This document shows, in pieces, positions 1-7,084 of a stretch of 17,706 nucleotides of DNA. The number at the start of each line of letters is the position of its first letter. The stretch's first letter is position 1. Source of the stretch: Thermocladium sp. UBA166 (GTDB lineage Archaea > Thermoproteota > Thermoprotei > Thermoproteales > Thermocladiaceae); assembly GCA_002508315.1 (NCBI GenBank), contig DAHE01000050.1:12070-29775 (forward strand), written 5' to 3'. The translations under genes and the position numbers were made by a program. The notes beneath the pieces were generated by a model, which was not told the origin of the DNA, searched no databases, and worked only from the letters and a program-made list of their open reading frames with translations.

Positions 1-24
1 CGCGGTCCTAGATAATCCCTTCAT
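1..24 (-). CDS. Start of an unidentified protein, truncated by the window edge
   Basis: An ATG whose complement lies at 22-24 opens a frame reading MKGLSRTA up to the window edge. Only eight codons are visible, so the product cannot be named. A TATA-like element at 45-56 lies about 26 bp before the start, the spacing expected for a leaderless archaeal mRNA, and that spacing is the main support. A short basic N-terminus of this type often precedes a hydrophobic signal or anchor segment in archaeal secreted proteins. That reading is inference. Confidence 0.35.
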
Positions 25-44
25 GGTAATATGAGCCGATGCGC

Positions 45-56
45 GGATAAATAAGT
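45..56 (-). promoter_or_regulatory. TATA-like promoter of the left-edge gene
   Basis: On the minus strand this reads CTTATTTATCC. Its centre is about 26 bp upstream of the ATG at 24, matching the TATA-to-start spacing of the other promoters in this window. The surrounding 60-175 is strongly AT-rich. Confidence 0.35.
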
Positions 57-179
57 GTTTCTGTGATAAATTAATACTTGAAATAACGTTTTAAGCAAGT
101 AATAACGTATCTATATATAATGGAATAATGTATGTATTATAAATAAAAAGGTATTGGCCCAATTTAATTAATTGAGGAA

Positions 180-1421
180 TCACTTACCGCGGTGAACCAA
201 GGCGTAGTAGATAACGACAAATATCAATACATTGAAGAACGCGAATCCAACGGCGGATATATAGAGGATGGCGGGATCCATCGCTATCAAGTCGACGAGC
301 GGCGTCAAAGTTGAGACAAACGTGGAGACTTGGAGTGTGTGGGCGACTTGAACAGCGAAGCTCACACCGTACGAGTTAACGAGTGACTCCGCCGCGCCCA
401 GAGGGGGAACCAAGGCGTACGGCATGTGGGCCACGCCGTTCAGCACCTCTGATGCATCGACTATGGCCAGCGAGACCATCAACGTTAAAGCCGCCGCGGT
501 CTTCGATGGCCTCCTAATGATAATCACCAAGGCTATCAGGTCCACCACCGCTAGGGCTATTATGAGGTAGAGCAGCCACGCCAAATCGTAGGTGGGCTGG
601 TACACGGAGAGGAACGCGGAGGGCAAGTAACTCGGCGGGCGGCCCATTATAGACCATGCCACTGTGGGGGAGTAGAGGTAGACCTCGTATAGGTACCACG
701 CGCCGAACACTGCCCAGAGCGCGCCGAACGCTATGGCTAGCTTCGCGCCGAGGGACCGGCCAGCCTCGTAGTAGGCGTTGGGGGACGACGCGCCGCGCCA
801 CGAGTGGATCGACGCCATCAATGCAGAGGTGAGCGCCAGCGCCGCGGCAATGGTGGCCAGGAGGAGCGGGGGGTACGTTGGGTTCCCAATGGCCTGCCCC
901 AGGTTCACGGATAGGTTGAAGCCTATTATGGAGGAGGAGCTCTTGGTTATCTCGACGCCGATGGGGTAATTTATCACTGCAAACACCATCCTGAACATGG
1001 CGGGTATCACCGTCATGAAAACGGCGGTCAAGTACCCAACGGCCACGTGCCTCATGGGCGGCAGCGAGGCGAATGTCCTGTAATAGAAGCCAAGCATGGG
1101 GAGAGCAATCACTATCCCAAACACTATGGCGACTCCCCAGACCGGCCAGAATAATGCTCCAGCCACGTCCGTGAATACCGGGAGGAGGCCGGCCAGGAAT
1201 ACCGTTATTATTGTGCCGAACAGCCCACCTATGGCGTAGATGGTTATCAAGTACGCCCCCATGTTGCGGGCCATGCTCACGTAGTTCTCGTTACCTCGCC
1301 TGTACCCCAAGTACTCCAGCGTGGGCAGCAGCCAGGCCAGGCCGAGCACCGTGTAGACTATGGGTATATGAATGGAGAACGCCCACGCTATTAGGGCTAC
1401 GGCTATGGTGGCTGCATTCAT
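180..1421 (-). CDS. CydA': heme-ligand-deficient paralogue of cytochrome bd subunit I
   Basis: Integral membrane protein of 413 residues with about nine hydrophobic segments. The N-terminal half resembles CydA: His18 corresponds to the first-helix heme ligand. The later CydA landmarks are absent. The helix that in the neighbour carries the Glu pair (E101/E108) has no Glu around residues 90-112, and there is no Lys-x4-Glu quinol motif or GRxPF motif. The ATG overlaps the cydA stop by four bases (ATGA, 1418-1421), so the two are co-transcribed and probably translationally coupled. This matches the CydAA' arrangement described from Caldivirga-type archaea, in which a degenerate second CydA replaces CydB. 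Its likely role is a structural partner of CydA in a membrane quinol:oxygen oxidoreductase. The family match is confident; the exact function is inferred. Confidence 0.82.
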   Translation of the reverse strand: MNAATIAVALIAWAFSIHIPIVYTVLGLAWLLPTLEYLGYRRGNENYVSMARNMGAYLITIYAIGGLFGTIITVFLAGLLPVFTDVAGALFWPVWGVAIVFGIVIALPMLGFYYRTFASLPPMRHVAVGYLTAVFMTVIPAMFRMVFAVINYPIGVEITKSSSSIIGFNLSVNLGQAIGNPTYPPLLLATIAAALALTSALMASIHSWRGASSPNAYYEAGRSLGAKLAIAFGALWAVFGAWYLYEVYLYSPTVAWSIMGRPPSYLPSAFLSVYQPTYDLAWLLYLIIALAVVDLIALVIIIRRPSKTAAALTLMVSLAIVDASEVLNGVAHMPYALVPPLGAAESLVNSYGVSFAVQVAHTLQVSTFVSTLTPLVDLIAMDPAILYISAVGFAFFNVLIFVVIYYALVHRGK

Positions 1422-2731
1422 GGCTCACCACCTGCCCTCCTGGGCCTCGTGGCGAGGTAAAGCATGTAGGCGGTTAACCCGGGTATTGCGAGAATTACTA
1501 GGAGTATCGCGGCGGCGAGCAGCGGCGAGACGGTTATTGTTGGGTTATATATTGACGAGACGGGCACTCCAGTTATTGCGGGTGGGTTACCGCCTAGGTT
1601 CTGCACCAGTATGAATGGGTTCCTCCCCGTCTCCGACGTCACGGCTCCCCCTATGGACGCCAACCCAGCGGCGGGCCCCAGGGCGTAGCCCAGCTTGAAC
1701 CACCACGTCGGCGGCTCCCGCCTGAACAGTAGGTATAGTCCCGTTACGGCGGCCCACCCACCTATGGCTGCTCCCAGGCCAACCATAAGCACCAGGTAGA
1801 AGAAGGGGAGGAAGGCGGGGGGCCTTATTGAGGCGGGCCACGTGTAGTAGCCCCAGAAGGCGTGGTTAGTTGTTCCGAACGCGAAGAAGCTGAGCAGGGG
1901 GTCCACCTTCAACCCGCTCCAGAACATTCCCTCCATGGCAGCTAGCTTCAGGGGATCCGCGGATAGCACGAGCTCGCCTTGATCGTGGCCGAGCAGGAAC
2001 CCCTCTACAGCGGTCAACACGGCTATCGTGGGTATCATAACCCTAAGTATTGCTAAGTGATGCGGGTCCCGCCCGTGTAGGTATTTATAGACGTATATGC
2101 TGGCCACTATGGACCAGCTCAGTATTGTGGCCGCCAGCATGCCGTGCCAGATGAAGACCTGGGCGCCCCACCAGTACATATTGAAGACTTGGGTCGGGGA
2201 TTGGAAGACCGCAACGTAGCTTATCAAGCCCCCTATGTCTGCCTGCTTTATGATGAGGCCGGGCGGGGCCATGCTTAGGGACGACATGACGGCCAGTATG
2301 TTGTACGCGCTGAAGTACGCCCCGAAGACGGTTAGGGCTCCCAACGCTAGGTGAACCCCCCGCCCAAGCTTGCTCCACGTGAACTCATAGAAAACAATGA
2401 ATACCACCTCGAATAGGAATGCGTACAGCTCTATATAGAAGGGAAGAACTAGGGCTGATCCCATTATGGAGACGAAGTTGCTCCATATGGTTACCAAGCC
2501 GAACTCCACCAGAGTTCCAAAAGCCGCCCCCGTGCCTAGGAATATTCCGGCAACTCTGCCGAACATCTTAGCGGTGTCCAGCCACCTGGCGTCCTTGGCG
2601 TAGGCGTAGATGCCCTCCGAAACCACTGCGAGAGTTATGGTTCCTATGAACATGGAGGCCAACAGCAAGTGGACAAGTATGCCGGTCGCCGATACGTACC
2701 GCACCAATAGAGGTGCATAGAGACTATTCAT
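1418..2731 (-). CDS. cydA: Cytochrome bd-type quinol oxidase subunit I (CydA of CydAA')
   Basis: Membrane protein of 437 residues with about nine helices, the catalytic subunit of a bd-type oxygen reductase that oxidises quinol and reduces oxygen to water. Visible CydA landmarks are: His21 (high-spin heme ligand position); the Glu pair E101 and E108 in the third-helix segment; His196 and Met316 (MVGLG context), the low-spin b558 ligand positions; Lys262 and Glu267 in KLAAMEG, matching the Lys-x4-Glu quinol site of the Q-loop; and a GRNPF motif at 370-373 in place of bacterial GRQPW. The ATG at 2731 sits about 29 bp after a TATA box, implying a leaderless transcript. No cydB follows; instead a degenerate CydA paralogue overlaps it by four bases. 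Two palindromes and a regulator gene lie directly upstream. Confidence 0.9.
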   Translation of the reverse strand: MNSLYAPLLVRYVSATGILVHLLLASMFIGTITLAVVSEGIYAYAKDARWLDTAKMFGRVAGIFLGTGAAFGTLVEFGLVTIWSNFVSIMGSALVLPFYIELYAFLFEVVFIVFYEFTWSKLGRGVHLALGALTVFGAYFSAYNILAVMSSLSMAPPGLIIKQADIGGLISYVAVFQSPTQVFNMYWWGAQVFIWHGMLAATILSWSIVASIYVYKYLHGRDPHHLAILRVMIPTIAVLTAVEGFLLGHDQGELVLSADPLKLAAMEGMFWSGLKVDPLLSFFAFGTTNHAFWGYYTWPASIRPPAFLPFFYLVLMVGLGAAIGGWAAVTGLYLLFRREPPTWWFKLGYALGPAAGLASIGGAVTSETGRNPFILVQNLGGNPPAITGVPVSSIYNPTITVSPLLAAAILLVILAIPGLTAYMLYLATRPRRAGGEP

Positions 2732-2755
2732 GAATTTAGGTAATAATAGGGATGA

Positions 2756-2767
2756 ATATAAGCATTT
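2756..2767 (-). promoter_or_regulatory. cydA TATA box
   Basis: The minus strand reads TGCTTATATTC, centred about 29 bp upstream of the cydA ATG. The spacing implies a leaderless cydA-cydA' mRNA. A 13-bp palindrome begins three bases further upstream, in the expected TFB recognition position. Confidence 0.6.
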
Positions 2768-2769
2768 TA

Positions 2770-2782
2770 TTCGATAATCGAA
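2770..2782. promoter_or_regulatory. Operator-like palindrome 1 (TTCGAT-A-ATCGAA)
   Basis: Perfect inverted repeat with 6-bp arms around a single central base. It abuts the cydA TATA box, where a bound protein would be expected to affect TFB/TBP loading. A near-identical palindrome lies 55 bp away. The adjacent winged-helix gene product is the obvious candidate ligand, by inference. Confidence 0.5.
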
Positions 2783-2824
2783 CCAATTTATCCATTAAAT
2801 TGCGGAGAAACACCGAGGCTCTCC

Positions 2825-2837
2825 TTCGAAATTCGAA
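2825..2837. promoter_or_regulatory. Operator-like palindrome 2 (TTCGAA-A-TTCGAA)
   Basis: Perfect inverted repeat with 6-bp arms and a one-base centre. It shares the TTCGA half-site with palindrome 1 at a centre-to-centre distance of 55 bp. It lies in the 142-bp gap between the regulator stop and the cydA start. Confidence 0.45.
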
Positions 2838-2873
2838 CATGATTGGGAAACCAAAATGGAAGCTATTCAGCCA

Positions 2874-3401
2874 TCACTTGAGCAATTCCTCCAGGTCCCT
2901 TATTATGCCCAGCACCAATGCCCGCGGGGGATCCCCCACCCGGCGGCGATCCGCCATTAAGTGCCCTATCACGGATAAAACCAAGTCCCTGGGCTGCCTT
3001 ATATCCACCGCGGCGGAGGCAAGCGAGTCCGCGGCTATCGATAATAGCGCCAGCAACTCCCCCTGGCTCCCCACCTCTATCCCGCCGTTCCTGAACATTG
3101 ATGAGATACGCCCCAGCACGTAGCCATCGTCGACGCAGCCCCTGGCGAAGCAGTCCAGCAATCCCTTGAGAGTCGACCTACACGTGCCCGTCCTCCCGCG
3201 CCTCTCAACCCTAACCAAGCCGCGCCTGGCCAGGGAGGCCGTCTTCCTATAAGCCGAGCTGATGGCGAGGCCCGTCACCCTGGACAGCCTATACATGGTG
3301 CTGCCCTCATTGCATATAACGGCGTTCATTATGGCAATCTCCTCTGCGTCGAGCGGGGGCAGCAGGCCAGCCCACTTGGTCCTCAGGGCCTCCAATTCCA
3401 T
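2874..3401 (-). CDS. Winged-helix transcriptional regulator
   Basis: Soluble protein of 175 residues. Residues about 17-70 read as a winged helix-turn-helix: an alpha-rich segment, a recognition-helix-like stretch around AISSAYRKTASL, then a basic wing (GLVRVERRGRTG). The remaining 100 residues are helical and may form a dimerisation or sensing domain; no metal-site motif is obvious. The start is fixed at ATG 3401, because the next in-frame stop lies eight to nine codons upstream with no better start between. It lies upstream of cydA on the same strand, across a gap holding two palindromes, and so probably controls the oxidase genes. The specific family (TrmB-, PadR- or ArsR-like) cannot be decided by eye. 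Confidence 0.65.
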   Translation of the reverse strand: MELEALRTKWAGLLPPLDAEEIAIMNAVICNEGSTMYRLSRVTGLAISSAYRKTASLARRGLVRVERRGRTGTCRSTLKGLLDCFARGCVDDGYVLGRISSMFRNGGIEVGSQGELLALLSIAADSLASAAVDIRQPRDLVLSVIGHLMADRRRVGDPPRALVLGIIRDLEELLK

Positions 3402-3471
3402 GAGGCGCGAGGAGCTGCCAACCCATTATCCCTTACCCACGTGGAGCGGGTCGAGGCGAGGAACGATGCGC

Positions 3472-3484
3472 GGATTTAAAAAAC
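3472..3484 (-). promoter_or_regulatory. Possible TATA box of the regulator gene
   Basis: The minus strand reads GTTTTTTAAATCC. Its distance to the ATG at 3401 implies a leader of about 45 nt, so this mRNA would not be leaderless. A second AT-rich palindromic element (CTATTTAAATTG, 3538-3549) is an alternative for either strand. Confidence 0.3.
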
Positions 3485-3591
3485 GCCGCCAACCCAGCGC
3501 GAATTACTCCAGTGCTGGGGACAGGGGCCTCAATCCATCTATTTAAATTGTGGATCGACGTTAGGCTGGACGTGGGGTTAAACGATAGCTC

Positions 3592-3602
3592 GGCTTATAT
3601 GA
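3592..3602 (+). promoter_or_regulatory. TATA box of the SQR-like gene
   Basis: GGCTTATATGA, centred about 28 bp before the ATG at 3625. The spacing implies a leaderless transcript. The core CTTATAT is shared with the cydA promoter. Confidence 0.55.
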
Positions 3603-3624
3603 GTGCGGGCACGTCCTGAACCCC

Positions 3625-4800
3625 ATGAAGAGGGTATTGATACTGGGAGCCGGGGCGGCTGGCTTAATGATAGCCAACAGGCTGGCCAGGGAGTTGAGGG
3701 ATAAGATAAGCGCGGGGGAGGTTGAGGTGGCGTTGATGGATAGGGGATTCAAGCACGTGCTTCAAGCCGGCTTCACGTACATCCCATTCGGCGTGTTCTC
3801 TCCCCGCGACTTGGTCAGGCCCATACGATCCCTTGTCAATCCCAGGGTGAGGCTTATGCTGGGCGACGCGGGGGAGGCGGAGGAGATAAACGCGGGGGAG
3901 AGGGCGGTGAGGACCAGGACCGGGAACGTGGGCTATGATTACTTAGTGGTGGCGAGCGGGGCGGAGTATGATTACGACTTCATAGGTGGACTGCGGGACG
4001 CTGGAATTACTTACTACAGCATGGAGGGCGCCCTCGCCCTGCGGGACGCATTACGGGAGTTCAGAGGGGGAACCATAGTTACCGTGGCCGTGGAGGCCAT
4101 GTATAAGTGCCCCGGGGCCCCGAATAAGTTCAACTTGATGCTGGACTCGTTCCTGAGAAACGTGCGCGGCAATAGGAGCGACGTTGAGGTGATCACTCTC
4201 TGGCCCAGCGAGCACGTTCACGCCCAGGCGCAGTACCATAAGGCAGCCATGGAGGAGTACGAGGCGAGGAACGTGGAGGTTAGGCTTAACTGGATAATTG
4301 ACTCGGTGGATCCGAGGGGGAGGACCGTTAAGTCGCTGGACGGGGAGGAGGTCAGGTACGACTTATTGATATACATACCGAAGCACGTTGGGTCCCCCGC
4401 TGCCAGGAGTCTCAGCAAGGACCCTGATGGGTGGCTCAACGTGGATAGGAACACGCTCAACCTTGTGCTGGACAGGTTTAAAATGGATGATATATACGTG
4501 GCCGGCGACGCCGGTCCTCCCTGGATAACGAAGGCAGCCTCCAATGCTCACTACGAGGCCCCCATAATAGTGGGCAACATAGTGGATGAGCTGGGCGGCG
4601 GGAGGCGTTACTGGGGGGAGACCATCTGCCCCTTCGTCTCGGACCTGCCTAGCGCGGCGGGGCATCAGGGTAGGGCGTGGATACCGATTTGGACGTATGA
4701 CTCGCCGACCCCACCGTTCAGGGGGACCAGGTATGGCTGGATGTTTAATCTAATGTATTTAGATATATACTGGGACGCGTTGGCGAGGGGATTGGTGTGA
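3625..4800 (+). CDS. Sulfide:quinone oxidoreductase-family FAD flavoprotein
   Basis: Flavoprotein of 391 residues. The N-terminus has a dinucleotide-binding motif (GAGAAG, 8-13), and the second FAD-contact motif is DDIYVAGDAG (288-297). Only two cysteines are present, Cys162 in KCPGAP and Cys335 in ETICPF. They match the two redox cysteines that carry the disulfide/polysulfide bridge in SQR enzymes. The third cysteine, which holds FAD covalently in some archaeal SQRs (A. ambivalens Cys129), has no counterpart here. The likely reaction is sulfide (or another reduced sulfur compound) to polysulfide or S0 with quinone as acceptor, on the membrane face. No transmembrane helix is evident, so attachment would be peripheral. 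It overlaps the DUF1641 gene by four bases, a common partner of SQR-like proteins. The substrate is inferred and other members of this superfamily are possible. Confidence 0.78.
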   Translation: MKRVLILGAGAAGLMIANRLARELRDKISAGEVEVALMDRGFKHVLQAGFTYIPFGVFSPRDLVRPIRSLVNPRVRLMLGDAGEAEEINAGERAVRTRTGNVGYDYLVVASGAEYDYDFIGGLRDAGITYYSMEGALALRDALREFRGGTIVTVAVEAMYKCPGAPNKFNLMLDSFLRNVRGNRSDVEVITLWPSEHVHAQAQYHKAAMEEYEARNVEVRLNWIIDSVDPRGRTVKSLDGEEVRYDLLIYIPKHVGSPAARSLSKDPDGWLNVDRNTLNLVLDRFKMDDIYVAGDAGPPWITKAASNAHYEAPIIVGNIVDELGGGRRYWGETICPFVSDLPSAAGHQGRAWIPIWTYDSPTPPFRGTRYGWMFNLMYLDIYWDALARGLV

Positions 4801-5219
4801 GAGACGACGTGCTGGACGCGCTCACCGACGAGAACGTGAAGGCATTGATCGATGCAGTGAACGCGGTGGGCAGGTACGGATTATCGGATGACTTGGTGGA
4901 GGCATTGATGCTGTTGAGAATGGTTTCCAGGCTAATGAATGACCAGATGATACACGACGTATCCCGCGCGCTGGCGGCCGCGTTCAAGGTGATCGATGCA
5001 CTGGAGGGAAGCGCGGCGCTGGACGCAGTTCTCCGCGCCCTCCAGGACCCGGGGCTTGAGGCAAGCATGGGCTCGAGGGAGGCGGGCATGTATGAATTGA
5101 TCAAGGCAATGGGGGATCCCAGCTTCAGGAAGGGATTGGCCGTCTTGGTGGAGCTCATCAAGGCAGTGGGGAGGGCGGCCGATGCTTATAAGCTGGCTCG
5201 AAGTGAGGAGTCACGGTGA
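4797..5219 (+). CDS. DUF1641 family protein
   Basis: Helical, soluble protein of 140 residues starting with GTG at 4797, inside the stop of the SQR-like gene (GTGA overlap), so it is translationally coupled. The C-terminal half (about 96-130: GMYELIKAMGDPSFRKGL then VLVELIKAVGR) fits the DUF1641 signature of a Gly-rich helix, a DP turn and a second hydrophobic helix. DUF1641 proteins are repeatedly found next to SQR-like flavoproteins and formate dehydrogenases. A role as small accessory or membrane-association subunit is inferred from context; the biochemical function is not established. Confidence 0.7.
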   Translation: MRDDVLDALTDENVKALIDAVNAVGRYGLSDDLVEALMLLRMVSRLMNDQMIHDVSRALAAAFKVIDALEGSAALDAVLRALQDPGLEASMGSREAGMYELIKAMGDPSFRKGLAVLVELIKAVGRAADAYKLARSEESR

Positions 5220-5264
5220 TTTTAACGTGGGCAAGCTTAATCCGGCCCACAGCATCGATCTATC

Positions 5265-5270
5265 GGTGAT
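5265..5270 (+). promoter_or_regulatory. dsrC ribosome binding site
   Basis: GGTGAT lies three bases before the ATG at 5274 and matches the archaeal anti-Shine-Dalgarno. With the 54-bp gap behind it, this suggests dsrC is translated from an internal operon site. A weak TATA-like CTTAAT at 5235-5240 is too poor to call. Confidence 0.4.
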
Positions 5271-5273
5271 TCC

Positions 5274-5612
5274 ATGTCTAAGACGATAGATATCAACGGC
5301 AAGAAAATAGAGCTGGACTCCGATGGATACCTCAAGGACCCCTGGGCCTGGAGCGAGGACGTGGCTAGGATCCTCGGCGCGGAGGAGTGCCGGGACCCGG
5401 AGACCGGGAAGCCCGCCATGACCGAGGAGCACTGGAAGGTGGTTAAGTACTTGAGGGAGTACTGGGAGAAGTACGGCACGTGCCCGCCCATAAGGATGCT
5501 CGTCAAGGGAACGGGGATAAGCCTCCAACGCATATACCAATTATTCCCCAACGGCCCAGCCAAGGGAGCGTGCAGGGTGGCCGGGGCCCCCAAGCCGACC
5601 GGATGCGTATGA
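5274..5612 (+). CDS. dsrC: DsrC / TusE family sulfur-carrier protein with both C-terminal cysteines
   Basis: Protein of 112 residues, typical DsrC length. The C-terminal arm holds Cys100 and Cys111 exactly ten residues apart, the last one penultimate (GACR...TGCV). This is the two-cysteine DsrC pattern; TusE-only proteins keep just the terminal cysteine. The basic helix-turn region KYLREYWEKYGTCPPIRML (58-76) is also characteristic. DsrC is the co-substrate of dissimilatory sulfite reductase DsrAB: it leaves as a trisulfide bridging the two cysteines and is re-reduced by membrane complexes such as DsrMK. dsrAB is not in this window. The stop overlaps the following amidotransferase start (ATGA), tying dsrC to a probable siroheme-modifying enzyme. 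A role in sulfate/sulfite reduction is likely from the nearby aprBA and sat; reverse operation cannot be excluded. Confidence 0.88.
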   Translation: MSKTIDINGKKIELDSDGYLKDPWAWSEDVARILGAEECRDPETGKPAMTEEHWKVVKYLREYWEKYGTCPPIRMLVKGTGISLQRIYQLFPNGPAKGACRVAGAPKPTGCV

Positions 5613-6952
5613 CGGGGATCCCCCGAGTAATAATCTCCGCGGAGCGGGGCAGGAGCGGGAAGACCCTATTCACCACTCTACTGCTTAGGGACTTGATTCA
5701 ACGCGGGGTGAGCGTTTCCCCCTTCAAAGTGGGGCCGGACTTCATAGACCCAATGCACCACTCGGCGGCGTGCGGCGTGCCCAGCAGGAACTTGGATGAG
5801 TTCTTAATGGGCATGGACGGCGTGAAGTGCAGGCTGCACCGGTACTCTGATGGGGTGGCCGTTATAGAGGGCGTGATGGGGCTGTACGACAGCATTGATG
5901 GGGTCGGCGACGTTGGTAGCACGGCCAAGGTGGCCAGGGAAACGGGCACTCCAGTGATCCTCGTCTTGAACGGGGATAGGATCAATAGGGGATTAGCCGC
6001 GGTGCTCCGCGGCTTCAGGGAGTTCGGGGAGGGAGTGTGGGTGGCTGGAGTTGCGTTGACTAACGTCACGGAGAGGCAGGCCGAGAAGGTGGAGAAGGCG
6101 GTGGCCGGGGAGGGCGTGCCCCTGGTCGGCGTGGTTCCACGGAGCGGGGAGGCTGAGAGGGACTTCAGGTACAGGCATTTGGGGCTCGTCACAACGGTGG
6201 AAGGCGGTGGGGGGTTCGGCTATCATCACTGGATTGACGTGGATGCAATAATCAAGATCGCGGAATCAGCTCCCCCGCTTGAGGCTCCTCCTAAGTGCGA
6301 TGAGGGGGGCGTTGAGGGGAGCGGGGCGAGGGTGGGCGTCATAATCGACGAGGCGTTCAGTTTCTATTACCCCGAGACGCTGGAGGAGTTGAGGAGCGCG
6401 GCGGGCAGCGTCTCCTACATAAACTCAATGAAGTCCGGCGGGCTGGGGAGCGTGGACGCATTGATAATAGGGGGAGGGTTCCCGGAGGAGCACGCCGACG
6501 CAATATCCCGCAACAAGCCCCTCCTATCCGACATAAGGAGGTTCTCCGAGGAGGGGGGCTTCATATACGCCGAGTGCGGGGGCTTAATGCTTCTCTCCAG
6601 CGTAGTGGAGACACTTAGCAATGAGGAGTACGACATGAGCGGCGCAATAGATGCATACGCCGCCATGCTGAGCAGGCCGGTTGGGCATGGGTACGTGGAG
6701 GCCGAGGTGATTGCGGACACGCCCATGTTCAATCGAGGACGCGTTGTGAGGGGGCATGAGTTCCACCACTCCCGGTTAATCCTCAGGGAGCCCGTGGATT
6801 TCTACCTAAGGCTGAGGAGGGGGAGCGGGATAGATGGATTCGACGGCGTGAGGAAGCGCAACACCTACGCGCAGTACACCCACATGCACCCGTACGGGGT
6901 GCACGCGGTAGGAGCCGCGCTAGCCAAGCTGGCCGGGAGGGAGAATAGATAG
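5609..6952 (+). CDS. CbiA-family a,c-diamide synthase, probable siroheme amidase DsrN
   Basis: Protein of 447 residues with a dethiobiotin-synthetase-like ATP domain followed by a class I-like glutamine amidotransferase domain. Visible sites are the P-loop RGRSGKT (13-19), GPDFIDP (42-48), EGVMGLYD (87-94), the amidotransferase cysteine Cys323 in AECGG, and GHEFHHS (382-388). ATG 5609 was chosen because it overlaps the dsrC stop by four bases and gives family length; the longer frame upstream lies inside dsrC and lacks family sequence. CbiA amidates cobyrinate in cobalamin synthesis. DsrN is a homologue in dsr gene clusters thought to amidate siroheme for DsrAB. With dsrC as direct partner and no cobalamin genes here, DsrN is the better guess; this is context inference. 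Confidence 0.82.
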   Translation: MTGIPRVIISAERGRSGKTLFTTLLLRDLIQRGVSVSPFKVGPDFIDPMHHSAACGVPSRNLDEFLMGMDGVKCRLHRYSDGVAVIEGVMGLYDSIDGVGDVGSTAKVARETGTPVILVLNGDRINRGLAAVLRGFREFGEGVWVAGVALTNVTERQAEKVEKAVAGEGVPLVGVVPRSGEAERDFRYRHLGLVTTVEGGGGFGYHHWIDVDAIIKIAESAPPLEAPPKCDEGGVEGSGARVGVIIDEAFSFYYPETLEELRSAAGSVSYINSMKSGGLGSVDALIIGGGFPEEHADAISRNKPLLSDIRRFSEEGGFIYAECGGLMLLSSVVETLSNEEYDMSGAIDAYAAMLSRPVGHGYVEAEVIADTPMFNRGRVVRGHEFHHSRLILREPVDFYLRLRRGSGIDGFDGVRKRNTYAQYTHMHPYGVHAVGAALAKLAGRENR

Positions 6953-6953
6953 C

Positions 6954-7036
6954 CCCAACCGCGACTGAACGCGTCACGGCGGGGGGAGGACGAGGCGTGG
7001 GCGGCGAAGTGGACGGAGCCCCCGCTCAGGGTTGGG
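6954..7036. repeat. Nested inverted repeats downstream of the CbiA/DsrN gene
   Basis: An outer 7-bp stem (CCCAACC 6954-6960 with GGTTGGG 7030-7036) encloses an inner 7-bp stem (GCGGGGG 6979-6985 with CCCCCGC 7019-7025). The arrangement starts two bases after the stop codon. It could be a terminator or a structured 3' end; the strand of action is unknown. Confidence 0.4.
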
Positions 7037-7053
7037 AGGTTTGCTGCGGGAAT

Positions 7054-7063
7054 GCTTTATTAG
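7054..7063 (+). promoter_or_regulatory. TATA box of the creatininase-family gene
   Basis: GCTTTATTAG, centred about 27 bp before the ATG at 7085, again implying a leaderless mRNA. A purine-rich run GAGGAGGGGGG at 7066-7076 could also serve as a ribosome binding site if the start of transcription is earlier. Confidence 0.45.
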
Positions 7064-7084
7064 GGGAGGAGGGGGGCTGGGGGC

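Noticed and set aside
2752..3123. A plus-strand 123-codon frame over the regulator gene
   Set aside because: It is antisense to the winged-helix gene, spans its stop and the palindromes, and has no protein-like domain.
5480..5608. N-terminal extension of the CbiA/DsrN-like protein into dsrC
   Set aside because: The extension overlaps conserved dsrC sequence in another frame, and the ATGA overlap at 5609 gives family length.
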